A stretch of DNA of 64,000 nucleotides from Coprobacter tertius (GCF_024330105.1 NZ_JANDHW010000006.1:124001-188000); one strand, 5' to 3'. Numbered from the stretch's first letter, positions 8,709-18,364 are shown. The notes: generated by a model from the letters alone, not told the origin. Numbers and translations are program-made.

Positions 8709-10487
8709 ATGAAAAAGAATATACTGTGTTGTCTTATCATTTTACAAGTAGTTTATAGTTATGGTATTAATAATGATAATAAAAACGGCCGGAAACTGAC
8801 AGCCGCCGAATTCGCAAAGATCGACTCGTTACTGACCCATATACCAAATAATGAATGTGCAGATACGCTATATCATTTATTGTCTCAGGGTATAGATACA
8901 CCATTAGCGACAACATGGATATTTCCGGTAGGGGATGTTCCGGTGGAAGAATATGAAACCATAGAAATAAATGAAGAAAAAAGGGAATTGTTCATTCGTT
9001 TTTACGAAGGCACTACACCAATTATGATAGCGGCTCGTTTAGAGTTTGTTCCACTCACCAAAGAACTGATTTCTCTTGGTGCCGATATGAAGGCATGTGT
9101 ATGGGTAAGCGAATACGGAGAAATGAATAATATCGTCGATATGGCTATGAAAACCTATTCGGAAGAATTTATTTCTGATCTTATCGATTGGTCCCTCCCC
9201 GTTACCGGGCCAGAATTTTTTACCGACAGATTCGATTTATTAACCGACGCGCTTTATCGCAGACAGTTTTACCTGTTCGATAAACTGATTCGCTTGGGTG
9301 CTGATATCAATCACGTTGAAAAAGGGCGCCTCGAATTTTATCCGACTCTTTTGTGCAAAGCGACTTTTTCCCCCAACTTAGAACTAATGAAAATATTAAT
9401 AGAAAAAGGAGCCGATGTAAATTGCGGGAGCATTAAAATGAGGCCTATAAATGTTGCGTCAAAAATATACGATGAAAAATATATACGTTTTCTACTCGAT
9501 CATGGGGCCAAACCGTACTTTAACGGAAATACCGATATACGAAATCTGAAAGCATTAGAAATTTTGCTTGATTCGGGAGTAGATATAAACGCCGTCGATA
9601 AAAGCCATTGCAGTTTTTTATGGCATGCAGTAAAGAATAATCTGCTGCCACTCGTCAGCTATCTGATCGATCACGGAGCAAACATGAATATTCCGGATAA
9701 AAAAGGGATATATCCTATCGACATGGCAAAGAAAGACTGCTACGATTTATTATTAAAAGCCGGGGCTACAGATAATAAAACGAAAAGAATGGAAGCATTT
9801 ATTTTGTCTGCCATCGATATGTACCGGGAAGAAATGGGTATCGAAATCATAAAAAATCTGATTTCAGGCAGCATAAACAACCAGCTTTGCAATGATACAA
9901 TTCTAGAAGATGAATTTCATACTAAATTATACGCTTGGTCATCCCCCCTGTTGATCTCAACTACTCTCGGTTACGAAAATATAGTAACAGCTCTTATTTC
10001 AAATAAAGCCGATTTAAATCTTTGTGATAGACTCGGCAATTATCCACTGTTAAAAGCAACCGAATCGGGAAATTACAATCTTGTTAAAATTCTTCTTTCC
10101 GCCGGATCGGATACTGACGGGAAAAACCGTTTCGATATGACCCCACTAAGAATAGCTTGTAGAAAAAAACGATATGATATACTCGATCTTTTGCTCGATC
10201 ATAAGGCAGATATAAGATCGTATACTTTTAATCCGCTAATCGACGCGATTGAAAATGAAGATATAAAAGCAATTACAAAACTTATCGCGCATGATGCAAA
10301 TATAGAAACATATGATAACAAAGGGCGTACATCTTTATTAGTCGCCATTGAAAAAGGGAATCGGGATATTGTTAAACTGTTGTTAGATACCGGTGCAGAC
10401 ACTACAGTTACCGATGATAACGATCGTTCAGTATGGGATTATGCTAAAGGGAAACCGGATATAATGAATCTTCTACTTATACATTAA
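8709..10487 (+). CDS. Exported ankyrin-repeat protein
   Basis: A 592 aa protein made largely of ankyrin repeats. The ATG at 8709 is chosen because it gives a good signal peptide (MKKNILCCLIILQVVYSYG); an in-frame ATG at 8631 would bury that peptide behind 26 polar residues. After a 100-residue lead, about 12 ankyrin units can be counted, each with the hallmark L(L/I)xxGADxN pattern: for example LIRLGADINHV, LIEKGADVNCG, LIDHGANMNIP and LLDTGADTTVT. A less regular stretch (about 350-400) splits them into two groups. Ankyrin repeats bind proteins; an exported one in a gut anaerobe most likely works in the periplasm or on the surface. It heads a small accessory patch with a DUF2809-like protein and a MORN-like protein. 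Confidence 0.85.
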   Translation: MKKNILCCLIILQVVYSYGINNDNKNGRKLTAAEFAKIDSLLTHIPNNECADTLYHLLSQGIDTPLATTWIFPVGDVPVEEYETIEINEEKRELFIRFYEGTTPIMIAARLEFVPLTKELISLGADMKACVWVSEYGEMNNIVDMAMKTYSEEFISDLIDWSLPVTGPEFFTDRFDLLTDALYRRQFYLFDKLIRLGADINHVEKGRLEFYPTLLCKATFSPNLELMKILIEKGADVNCGSIKMRPINVASKIYDEKYIRFLLDHGAKPYFNGNTDIRNLKALEILLDSGVDINAVDKSHCSFLWHAVKNNLLPLVSYLIDHGANMNIPDKKGIYPIDMAKKDCYDLLLKAGATDNKTKRMEAFILSAIDMYREEMGIEIIKNLISGSINNQLCNDTILEDEFHTKLYAWSSPLLISTTLGYENIVTALISNKADLNLCDRLGNYPLLKATESGNYNLVKILLSAGSDTDGKNRFDMTPLRIACRKKRYDILDLLLDHKADIRSYTFNPLIDAIENEDIKAITKLIAHDANIETYDNKGRTSLLVAIEKGNRDIVKLLLDTGADTTVTDDNDRSVWDYAKGKPDIMNLLLIH

Positions 10488-10569
10488 GCGATGGCGATGA
10501 TAACTTATAAAGTTTATATTTCGTGTAGTTCTCGTCATAACCATTTACCGTTCATTAAATTTAAAGATA

Positions 10570-10965
10570 ATGGGAACTAATAAATTTACAATAAACAAAG
10601 GATACTTAATGGCCACCTTATTCCTTTTGGGAATAGAAATACTCATCGCCAGCTATGGCAGAGGCTTTTTTCGGGACTATATAGGCGATGTTTTGGCTGT
10701 TGTTTTCATATATAGCTTTCTCCGGTCTTTTTACAAGGGCTTTAAAAATTACTTGCCCTTGTATATTTTTCTAATTTCCGTATCGGTAGAACTAATGCAA
10801 GCATTCGATATTGCAGATCAGCTATCAGTAGCTTCCGACTCGTTGTTAGCAATCGCCATCGGTCGAGTTTTCGATTGGAGAGATATTCTTTGCTACGCCT
10901 TAGGTTCATTCATCGCATACGCTTCAGAAAAAATAATATTCAATAAAAAGGAAAATAAAATATAA
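10570..10965 (+). CDS. DUF2809-like small membrane protein
   Basis: A 131 aa protein with about four hydrophobic helices (roughly residues 12-27, 38-57, 62-78 and 104-122). The pattern GRGFFRDYIGDVLAVVFIY matches the core of the DUF2809 family, whose function is not known. An ELMQAFDIAD segment follows between helices three and four. It starts 82 bases after the ankyrin gene and ends 38 bases before the MORN-like gene on the same strand, so co-transcription is possible. Confidence 0.7.
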   Translation: MGTNKFTINKGYLMATLFLLGIEILIASYGRGFFRDYIGDVLAVVFIYSFLRSFYKGFKNYLPLYIFLISVSVELMQAFDIADQLSVASDSLLAIAIGRVFDWRDILCYALGSFIAYASEKIIFNKKENKI

Positions 10966-11003
10966 CTGACAAAATATCTAAATTACAACAAAAACAAACA
11001 ATA

Positions 11004-11807
11004 ATGAAAAAACAAATTTTAGGGCTTTTATTAACGGCATATGTATTTATCGCGCCAGCGCAGGAAAAAGTATATCAGATAGATGAAATATCGGTCATCA
11101 ACTACGGTGACGGTCGACTACTATTCCGACAAATAGACGAAGAAAAAACTCCTTTGCAGGGAGAGCATCGTCTTATCGACGGATATCGATCGGAATACAT
11201 TATCGCCGATTTTAAGGAGGGTATGTACAATGGTAAATACAGGCATTATAAAAATAACAAACTGAAAGAAGAAGGATCGTTTATAGAAGGCCGAAAAAAC
11301 GGAGTGTATAAAGAATATTATTCAGATGGAATAAAAGTAAAAAAAGAGATACCTTATACAGCCGGTAAACTCGACGGAATCGTAGTAAGTTACTATACCA
11401 ATGGTAAACCAGAGACAGAAAAAGAGTATAAAATGAGTATAGAAGACGGTATAGATAGAGAATACGATTACGAATCGGGTAAAATAACAACCGATATGCA
11501 TTATAAAGACGGCAAGTTGCATGGCAATCAGGTACAATATATCACCAGTAATGTTGGAGAATATGTCATCCGCTCGCAATACGATATGGGGAAACTTATA
11601 GGAAAGTATTCCGAAACATTTTCTGACGGAACTATCTATAAAAAGGGTAGTTATGATAAAAACGGAAAGAAAGACGGAGAATGGCTGATACGCGACAGTT
11701 TTTCGGACAAAGATAAATTCTCGGGAAAACGAATTATTTATAAAAATGGCGAGATAGTAAAAGAAAAAGATATAAAAAATTTCGAAAAATATATGAGAAA
11801 AAATTGA
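11004..11807 (+). CDS. Exported MORN-like (YwqK-type) repeat protein
   Basis: A 267 aa protein with a signal peptide (MKKQILGLLLTAYVFIAPAQ) followed by about seven short Tyr/Gly/Lys-rich repeats, such as GKYRHYKNNKLKEEGSF, GVYKEYYSDGIKVKKEI and GIVVSYYTNGKPETEKEY. This is the YwqK/MORN pattern: a beta-hairpin motif common in Bacteroidota and often labelled antitoxin-like by automated pipelines. I see no toxin partner here, so that label should not be trusted. It is the last gene of the accessory patch and is followed by an imperfect palindromic repeat. Confidence 0.75.
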   Translation: MKKQILGLLLTAYVFIAPAQEKVYQIDEISVINYGDGRLLFRQIDEEKTPLQGEHRLIDGYRSEYIIADFKEGMYNGKYRHYKNNKLKEEGSFIEGRKNGVYKEYYSDGIKVKKEIPYTAGKLDGIVVSYYTNGKPETEKEYKMSIEDGIDREYDYESGKITTDMHYKDGKLHGNQVQYITSNVGEYVIRSQYDMGKLIGKYSETFSDGTIYKKGSYDKNGKKDGEWLIRDSFSDKDKFSGKRIIYKNGEIVKEKDIKNFEKYMRKN

Positions 11808-11849
11808 TACGATAAGACAATAAAACCGGCATTTTTGAAATTTTCTATT

Positions 11850-11928
11850 CCTGTCATCCTGAGCAACTAGCATAATATCTTTCCAAGATTTCTCTTGGAA
11901 GATCTGTATCCTTGCTCAGGATAACAGG
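11850..11928. repeat. 79-base imperfect palindromic repeat between convergent genes
   Basis: Outer arms CCTGTCATCCTGAGCAA (11850-11866) and TTGCTCAGGATAACAGG (11912-11928) pair with a single mismatch. An inner hairpin, TTCCAAGA (11881-11888) with TCTTGGAA (11893-11900), sits inside. The TCATCCTGAGC core is like a short dispersed palindromic repeat seen in many bacterial genomes (from memory). It separates the MORN-like gene from nspC and may also end transcription from both sides. Confidence 0.7.
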
Positions 11929-11934
11929 AAGATA

Positions 11935-13071
11935 TCATGCCATACGATTTTTATAATCTTCATAATCAAACTCTCGCCACATTCTAAGCTTTCCGTCACA
12001 AGTCCAAAGCGCAATAGCCGGATGAGAAATCCCGTTAAACATATTGGTTTTTACAATCGTATAGTGAATCATATCTTCGAATACAATTTTTTCTCCCACC
12101 TGCAATGCATGATCGAAGGTCCAATCTCCCATATAATCCCCACTAAGGCAGGAATTTCCACCTAACCGATAAACATGTTCCCCTCCCGCATCGATACGGG
12201 CTCCACGTACAGCCGGTTTATAAGGCATTTCGAGACAATCGGGCATATGGCAGGTAAACGAAACATCGAGTATCGCCGTTTTTATACCGTTATTTTCTAC
12301 AATATCTACCACTGAAGAAACCAATACTCCGGTTTGCCATGCAAAGGCGCTTCCCGGCTCCATGATAATTTCAAGATTAGGATATTTAGTTTTAAAGCGT
12401 TTAAGTAATCCGATCAGATGCTCGATATCATACCCTTTTCGAGTCATAAGATGGCCGCCTCCCATATTCAACCATTTTACCGATGGCAGCAAATGCCCGA
12501 ACTTTTTTTCTACTCGTTCGAGTGTTTTTTCCAGATCATAAGAAGACGATTCGCAAAGCGTATGGAAATGAAGACCTTCTATTCCTTTCGGCAGTTTATC
12601 TCCCAAAAGAGAGGAAACAACCCCTAAACGTGTTCCCGGCGCACATGGATTATACAGTTCGGTATCGACATCCGAATATTCCGGATTTACACGTAATCCG
12701 CATGATATCCTCTTTCCACTTCCGAGTACTTGGGGATAAAATCGCTCGAACTGCGATAAAGAATTAAAAGTTATATGACTGCTACATCGCATGATTTCAG
12801 GAAAATCTTCCTCCGTATATGCCGGAGAATAAGTATGTGCCGGATTCCCCATTTCTTCGAGAGCAAGACGCGCCTCGAATTTAGAACTTGCCGTAGAATA
12901 CGGAATATATTCTCTGACAATGGGGAAGGCTTTCCATAGAGCAAAAGCTTTAAAGGCCAAAATAATATTCACACCGGCCCTCTCCTTTACCGAACGGATA
13001 AGAGAGAGATTATTTCTGAATAGTTGTTCATCAAGGACATAACAGGGAACAGGAATTTTATCGATATCCAT
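11935..13071 (-). CDS. nspC: Carboxynorspermidine decarboxylase (NspC)
   Basis: A 378 aa PLP-dependent decarboxylase of the alanine-racemase-fold group. It removes CO2 from carboxynorspermidine or carboxyspermidine in the alternative polyamine route used by Bacteroidota. The PLP lysine is Lys41 in ILAFKAFALW. The GLHFHTLCES segment, the Gly-rich WLNMGGGHLMT segment and MEPGSAFAW are typical of the family, and VSFTCHMPDCLEMPYKP near residue 270 holds the active-site Cys region. The gene lies 25 bases downstream of the helicase gene on the same strand, so the two may share a transcript. Confidence 0.92.
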   Translation of the reverse strand: MDIDKIPVPCYVLDEQLFRNNLSLIRSVKERAGVNIILAFKAFALWKAFPIVREYIPYSTASSKFEARLALEEMGNPAHTYSPAYTEEDFPEIMRCSSHITFNSLSQFERFYPQVLGSGKRISCGLRVNPEYSDVDTELYNPCAPGTRLGVVSSLLGDKLPKGIEGLHFHTLCESSSYDLEKTLERVEKKFGHLLPSVKWLNMGGGHLMTRKGYDIEHLIGLLKRFKTKYPNLEIIMEPGSAFAWQTGVLVSSVVDIVENNGIKTAILDVSFTCHMPDCLEMPYKPAVRGARIDAGGEHVYRLGGNSCLSGDYMGDWTFDHALQVGEKIVFEDMIHYTIVKTNMFNGISHPAIALWTCDGKLRMWREFDYEDYKNRMA

Positions 13072-13096
13072 AATTCAATATTACATTTATACACAT

Positions 13097-15442
13097 TTAT
13101 ATAACCGTGAATTTCGCAAATTTCAGTAAAAGCTGTTTTTTACCAACCTGATCGAATTCCACACCCACTTTACAGTTATCACCTTCACCCGATATTTCGA
13201 CAACTGTTCCTTCTCCGAAACGGTCGTGTCGGATACGGGCGTTTACCGAAATGTTTCCGATACTGGTAAGCGTACGTTCTTCGCTTTCGGTAGAAGAAGA
13301 AACAAGTGAAGATACCTTCTTTAAACTGGATGTCGAAGCCGACATTTCGGCATCCCACATCGGAAAAGAAGATCGGGAACCAGTTGTTTTATTTCTATAT
13401 ATGGAAGCATGCGAAGTATATTTCCCAAAATGGGGCTCTCTATCGAGACCGGGGATCTTATTACCGGAGGACAAAGCCGAAGGTAATTTCAAATAACAGG
13501 GATCAATATCTTTCAGAAAACGACTGGGAGGCATAGCTGTAGGCTGACCGTTCCGGTAACGTGTTGCAGCATATGAAAGAACGCAATTCTCTTCAGCCCG
13601 GGTTATCGCTACATACAATAAACGGCGTTCTTCCTCTATTTCAGATTCACTGCTTTTACTCAAAGAAGAAGGAAAGAGGTCTTCTTCGAGTCCAACGACA
13701 AATACGTTTTTAAATTCGAGACCTTTAGATGCATGCACAGTCATCATGGTAACTTTATCCGATGTGCCGTCTTCCTCGGTATCCTGATCGGTAGCCAAAG
13801 AAATTTCCGCCAGAAAATCTACCAAAGATATATGTTCATTCCCTTCTTCCCGACGATTAGAACAATATTCCTGTATCCCGTTCATCAACTCTTGAATATT
13901 CTCTTGTCGGCTGATATTCTCGACCGACCTGTCAGAAAATATTTCTTTAAAAATTCCCGATCTCCGGATAATAATTTCTGCAATTTCCATCGCATCGAGA
14001 GAACGATTCTCTTCAATAAAATCTTCAATCAGTTCACGAAACTTCTGTAATTTACCCAACGTTCCGCTATTCACAGGAAGTGCATATTCCAAAGGCGACA
14101 CAATTACCTGCCACAAACTCACATCATGTTTTACCCCACACTCGATAATTTTCCCTAATGTCGTATCCCCTATACCGCGAGCAGGATAATTTATAATACG
14201 CTTCAGAGCCTCTTCGTCGTGAGGATTCACAGCCAGCCTGAAATAAGATATCACATCTTTTATCTCTTTGCGCTGGTAAAACGACAAGCCTCCGTATATC
14301 CGGTAAGGAATACTACGTTTTCGTAAAGCTTCCTCAAAAATACGCGATTGCGCATTCGTACGGTAAAGTATTGCAAAATCATTGAAAACATATCCGTCGG
14401 AGGAATGCATTTCCAAAATACGGTTTGCCACAAAATATCCCTCTTCATAATCGGAATAAGCATTCAGTACTTCGATTTTACTGCCTTCGGCATTTTCTGA
14501 ATATACATTTTTTCTGATCTGCTCTTTATTTTTTTCGATAAGACTGTTAGCCGCACTGACGATATTACGAGTCGAACGATAATTTTGTTCAAGTTTAAAC
14601 GTGCGACAACCGGGATATTCGTCTTTCAAATTCAGAATATTACTGATATTAGCACCCCGGAACGAATAAATACTTTGCGCATCGTCGCCTACAACACAAA
14701 TACGGCCATGTTCCCGAGCCAATTGTCGAACAATAAGGTGCTGTGCAAAATTGGTATCCTGATATTCATCGACAAGAACAAAACGAAAAATAGAACGATA
14801 ACGTTCAAGAACATCGGCATGATCACGAAATAAAATATTAGTATATAGCAACAAATCGTCGAAGTCCATAGCTCCGGCCCGTAAGCATCTGTTCCAATAA
14901 GTCTGGTATATTTCCTGTATCAACGGCCTTTTAGAATACATATCACTTTCCATCAATTCTTTGTTCAAAAGATAGGCTGCCGGAGTAATCAGCGCATTCT
15001 TTGCATTCGAAATGATCGCCTGTACCGATGACGGCTTATATAGTTTATCATCGAGTCCTTTATCTTTTACGATACTTTTAATCAGACTGCGAGAATCGGA
15101 ACTGTCGTATATCGTAAAATCAGATGTAAAACCAATACGATCGGCATTTGCCCGTAAAATTCGTGAAAAGACAGAATGAAATGTCCCCATCCACAATCGG
15201 GAAGCCAACGGAAGGCCTACCAGCCCGGCGATGCGCTCTTTCATCTCCCGGGCCGCCTTATTGGTAAAAGTAAGAGCCAATATATTATAAGGTGCATAAC
15301 CCGACTCTAATAATGTCGCTATTTTATAAGTAAGGACCCGAGTCTTCCCCGATCCGGCTCCGGCTATAACCAAGGAAGGCCCTTCATTATATAATACCGC
15401 ATCCTGCTGGCTTTTATTGAGTTCCTGTAAAAAATTTTCCAC
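13097..15442 (-). CDS. ATP-dependent DNA helicase, UvrD/PcrA type
   Basis: A superfamily 1A 3'-5' helicase used in repair and replication restart. The Walker A motif is AGAGSGKTR, motif Ia/Ib ALTFTNKAAREMKERI, motif II VDEYQDTN, motif III VVGDDAQSIYSFRGA, motif IV LEQNYRST and motif VI RLLYVAITRAEE. The C terminus has a Tudor-like DRFGEGTVVEI segment as in PcrA. The open frame runs up to an ATG at 15646, but I place the start at the GTG at 15442 (781 aa). It gives the normal family N terminus (MENFLQELNKSQQDAV) and sits 18 bases after a TACATTTG promoter box; the extra 68 residues upstream are AT-rich and unlike helicases. Confidence 0.92.
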   Translation of the reverse strand: MENFLQELNKSQQDAVLYNEGPSLVIAGAGSGKTRVLTYKIATLLESGYAPYNILALTFTNKAAREMKERIAGLVGLPLASRLWMGTFHSVFSRILRANADRIGFTSDFTIYDSSDSRSLIKSIVKDKGLDDKLYKPSSVQAIISNAKNALITPAAYLLNKELMESDMYSKRPLIQEIYQTYWNRCLRAGAMDFDDLLLYTNILFRDHADVLERYRSIFRFVLVDEYQDTNFAQHLIVRQLAREHGRICVVGDDAQSIYSFRGANISNILNLKDEYPGCRTFKLEQNYRSTRNIVSAANSLIEKNKEQIRKNVYSENAEGSKIEVLNAYSDYEEGYFVANRILEMHSSDGYVFNDFAILYRTNAQSRIFEEALRKRSIPYRIYGGLSFYQRKEIKDVISYFRLAVNPHDEEALKRIINYPARGIGDTTLGKIIECGVKHDVSLWQVIVSPLEYALPVNSGTLGKLQKFRELIEDFIEENRSLDAMEIAEIIIRRSGIFKEIFSDRSVENISRQENIQELMNGIQEYCSNRREEGNEHISLVDFLAEISLATDQDTEEDGTSDKVTMMTVHASKGLEFKNVFVVGLEEDLFPSSLSKSSESEIEEERRLLYVAITRAEENCVLSYAATRYRNGQPTAMPPSRFLKDIDPCYLKLPSALSSGNKIPGLDREPHFGKYTSHASIYRNKTTGSRSSFPMWDAEMSASTSSLKKVSSLVSSSTESEERTLTSIGNISVNARIRHDRFGEGTVVEISGEGDNCKVGVEFDQVGKKQLLLKFAKFTVI

Positions 15443-15459
15443 TAAAATATTCTTTGGTA

Positions 15460-15467
15460 CAAATGTA
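15460..15467 (-). promoter_or_regulatory. -7 box for the helicase gene
   Basis: On the minus strand this reads TACATTTG, a full match to TAnnTTTG. It lies only 18 bases before the GTG start, so transcription would begin after the longer in-frame ATG. It therefore decides the start choice. Confidence 0.6.
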
Positions 15468-15708
15468 ATTAAAATTTTTCCTTTATCTTTGAACAAATGC
15501 AAGAAGGACTTGTTATAAAGACATAACAAAGTGGCGTGAAATAATAATATTTTTAAAATTACCACATAAAATGTAAACTTTTCCACAAAAAAGTTGGTGG
15601 GTATTTTTAAAATTATTAACTTAGTCGAGCAATTAAAAAAAGGCATAATTTATGAACTTTTTTGTTCTCGAATGGTTAAAATAAAAACGCCTTTAAAACA
15701 GAAAGATT

Positions 15709-16287
15709 ATGAAATATGAATTGCCACAATTGCCATACCCGAGTGATGCTCTCGAACCTGTAATCAGTAAAAGAACCATTGAATTCCATTACGGAAAACA
15801 TGAACAAGGGTATATAAATAACTTGAATAATTTAATTCAGGGAACGAAATATGAAGAGATTCCAATAGAAACTATTATCAAAGAAGCCGATGGCGCATTA
15901 TTCAATAATGCTTCTCAAGCTTGGAATCATATCTTCTATTTCTTTACATTCACTCCTGACGGAGGCAAAGAACCGAAAGGAAAACTGGCCGAAGCGATAA
16001 AAGAAAAATGGGGAACCATCGAAGAGTTTAAAAAAGCGTTTGTAGATGCTGGTACTTCTCTTTTCGGATCTGGTTGGGTGTGGCTGGTAAAAAATAAAGA
16101 AGGCAAACTCGATATCGTTAAAGAAAGTAATGCCGGAAATCCTATGACAAAAGGATTTATACCGCTGCTCACATTCGATGTTTGGGAACATGCCTATTAT
16201 CTCGACTATCAGAACCGTAGAGCCGATCAATTACACGACTTGTGGAAAATCGTCGACTGGGAAGTAGTAGAGAAAAGATTTATATAA
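15709..16287 (+). CDS. sodB: Superoxide dismutase, Fe/Mn family
   Basis: A 192 aa cytoplasmic enzyme that turns superoxide into oxygen and hydrogen peroxide. All four metal ligands are present: His27 (EFHYGKHEQGY), His74 (AWNHIFYF), Asp157 and His161 (DVWEHAYYLDY). In anaerobic Bacteroidota this enzyme often works with either iron or manganese. The gene stands alone with its own terminator downstream. The upstream region is short (66 bases to the helicase frame) and no clear promoter box is seen. Confidence 0.95.
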   Translation: MKYELPQLPYPSDALEPVISKRTIEFHYGKHEQGYINNLNNLIQGTKYEEIPIETIIKEADGALFNNASQAWNHIFYFFTFTPDGGKEPKGKLAEAIKEKWGTIEEFKKAFVDAGTSLFGSGWVWLVKNKEGKLDIVKESNAGNPMTKGFIPLLTFDVWEHAYYLDYQNRRADQLHDLWKIVDWEVVEKRFI

Positions 16288-16683
16288 AAGTAAATTCGCA
16301 CTTTAAAAATATAGTAGCGCGTGACGCGTAACTTTTTCTAGCACTTTAAAATAAGCATAATGTGATGAATTCTAAAAGAGAGGAATACTATGTGAATAGT
16401 CCCTCTCTTTGCTTTTTTATTCTACCTGAATCCCCTAAAACTCCAATCATTAAAAAAACAGCTTACCCCATTAAATATTTCATATACTCAATGGTAAATA
16501 TACCATACCACAGACGTATTTTTTGTACCAATTCACTCTTCAGTCATTTTTTTCTTTATAATAATTGTCAAACGGAATTTTATTCTTTACTTTGCTTATG
16601 ATTTAGCGCATTACGCATATATATACAAAACATATTTTTACAATTATAATACAAATATACAACATAATAAACAAAATTTAACC
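16288..16683. other. Intergenic region between sodB and the TrpB2 gene
   Basis: About 400 bases. It holds the sodB terminator (16375-16418) and a GTAGCGCGTGACGCGTAAC segment (about 16313-16331) with nearly palindromic GCGCG/CGCG halves. A 79-codon open frame here is not gene-like. A TTTACTTTG near 16587 may be a weak promoter box for the TrpB2 gene. Confidence 0.45.
16375..16418 (+). terminator. Terminator after sodB
   Basis: AAAGAGAGG (16375-16383) pairs with CCTCTCTTT (16402-16410). An inner ACTAT/ATAGT pair extends the stem, and a T-run (GCTTTTTT) follows. Confidence 0.75.
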
Positions 16684-18045
16684 ATGAGTACAAAAAAGTT
16701 TTTACTCAACGAAAACGACATACCACGCGCATGGTATAATGTGGTTGCCGACATGAAAAATAAGCCTTTGGCACCCTTACATCCCGAAACTAAAAAGCCG
16801 CTTACTCCCGAAGATCTTTATCCTATTTTTGCAAAAGAACTGGTACATCAGGAATTGAATACCACAGATGCATGGATTGAAATACCCGACGAAATTCGCG
16901 AACAATATAAGGTATGGCGCCCTACCCCTTTAGTTAGGGCATCGGGGCTGGAAAAAGCCCTCGACACTCCGGCTCATATTTATTTCAAGAACGAAAGTGT
17001 AAGCCCAATCGGTTCTCACAAGCTAAACTCGGCCTTGGCACAAGCCTATTTCTGCAAAAAAGAAGGAGTTACCAATATTACTACCGAAACCGGTGCAGGA
17101 CAATGGGGCGCAGCCCTCTCCTATGCAGCTAAAATCTTCGGGCTCGATTTAGCGGTATATATGGTAAAAGTTAGCTATCACCAGAAACCTTACCGCCGTT
17201 CTATTATGCAAACATTCGGGGCACAAGTTATCGCATCGCCAAGTATGTCGACGAAAGCCGGACGCAAGATACTTACCGATCACCCCAATTATCAGGGTAG
17301 TCTGGGTACTGCCATTTCGGAAGCAATAGAACTTGCGCTACAGACACCGAACTGTAAATATACCTTAGGAAGTGTCCTTAATCACGTGATGCTGCATCAG
17401 ACCGTGATAGGTCTCGAGGCTGAGAAACAGATGGAGATGGCTGGTGAATATCCTGACATCGTTATCGGCTGCTTCGGCGGGGGATCTAACTTCTCGGGAA
17501 TTTCATTCCCATTCCTCAGGCACAAACTTACCGAAGGAAAAGAGATACGCATCATCGCTGCCGAACCGGCATCTTGCCCTAAACTCACCCGAGGACAATT
17601 CCAATATGATTTTGGTGATGAAGCCGGTTACACACCTCTATTACCCATGTATACATTGGGACATAATTTCGCACCCGCAAATATCCATGCAGGAGGATTA
17701 CGTTACCATGGCGCCGGCTCGATCGTAAGCCAGCTGAAAAAAGATGAATTAATGGAAGCTGTAGATATCAAACAACTCGACACCTTCAAGGCGGCTACTT
17801 TGTTTGCCCAATGTGAAGGAATTATTCCGGCACCGGAATCAGCTCATGCTATTGCTGCTACAATCCAAGAAGCATTAAAAGCTAAAGAAGCCGGAGAAAG
17901 AAAAACCATTCTTTTCAATCTCTCAGGGCATGGCCTTATCGATATGGCTGCATACGATCAATATCTTGCCGGTGATTTGACCAATCATGAAGTTACCGAC
18001 GAGGAAGTTGCTCAAAACCTGAAAGAAATAGAACATATTCTCTGA
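16684..18045 (+). CDS. Tryptophan synthase beta chain, TrpB2 type
   Basis: A 453 aa PLP enzyme of the TrpB2 branch, which joins indole and serine to make tryptophan without needing a tight TrpA partner. The PLP lysine is Lys113 in GSHKLNSA. The ETGAGQWGAAL and CFGGGSNFSG loops bind substrate and the PLP phosphate. TrpB2 proteins are longer than TrpB1 (about 400 aa) and have an N-terminal extension, as here. No other trp genes are nearby, so it may salvage indole, which is plentiful in the gut, rather than serve the main pathway; that last point is inference. A strong terminator follows. Confidence 0.92.
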   Translation: MSTKKFLLNENDIPRAWYNVVADMKNKPLAPLHPETKKPLTPEDLYPIFAKELVHQELNTTDAWIEIPDEIREQYKVWRPTPLVRASGLEKALDTPAHIYFKNESVSPIGSHKLNSALAQAYFCKKEGVTNITTETGAGQWGAALSYAAKIFGLDLAVYMVKVSYHQKPYRRSIMQTFGAQVIASPSMSTKAGRKILTDHPNYQGSLGTAISEAIELALQTPNCKYTLGSVLNHVMLHQTVIGLEAEKQMEMAGEYPDIVIGCFGGGSNFSGISFPFLRHKLTEGKEIRIIAAEPASCPKLTRGQFQYDFGDEAGYTPLLPMYTLGHNFAPANIHAGGLRYHGAGSIVSQLKKDELMEAVDIKQLDTFKAATLFAQCEGIIPAPESAHAIAATIQEALKAKEAGERKTILFNLSGHGLIDMAAYDQYLAGDLTNHEVTDEEVAQNLKEIEHIL

Positions 18046-18086
18046 AAACTTCAGTATAAATAAAAAAATAGACTGAAAACAAGATT

Positions 18087-18128
18087 ACTCCCCCTGTTGC
18101 CAAACAATGGCAACAGGGGGAGTTTTTT
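18087..18128 (+). terminator. Strong terminator after the TrpB2 gene
   Basis: A 15-bp perfect stem (ACTCCCCCTGTTGCC at 18087-18101 with GGCAACAGGGGGAGT at 18109-18123), 7-base loop, then a run of T. Confidence 0.9.
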
Positions 18129-18364
18129 ATAAATCGAGTATATTTATTTTTACTTGCCTCTTTTAATATTATAAAAATACAAACTAAAAATACCACAAAC
18201 GCCAAACCCGAAAAATATTCAAACCAAACATTCAACATTAAGGGAAGAAAACAAGAATCCTTTTAAAACCTAAAATAACGATCGTAAAGTATTTTTTATA
18301 CAATATCAAAAACAACAACTAAGAATTTATAACGATATACCCTACGTAAGACTAAAAAAAATGA

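Noticed and set aside
11004-11807. Toxin-antitoxin label for the MORN-like protein
   Set aside because: It has a signal peptide and no toxin gene is beside it; the label comes from a loose family name.
13097-15646. Longer form of the helicase from the ATG at 15646
   Set aside because: The extra 68 residues are unlike helicases and a promoter box lies after that ATG.
16362-16601. 79-codon open frame between sodB and the TrpB2 gene
   Set aside because: It covers the sodB terminator, has no family-like pattern and low-complexity AT-rich codons.
17993-18238. 81-codon minus-strand frame with a hydrophobic start
   Set aside because: It runs through the strong terminator after the TrpB2 gene and overlaps its 3' end; hydrophobicity comes from AT-rich DNA.
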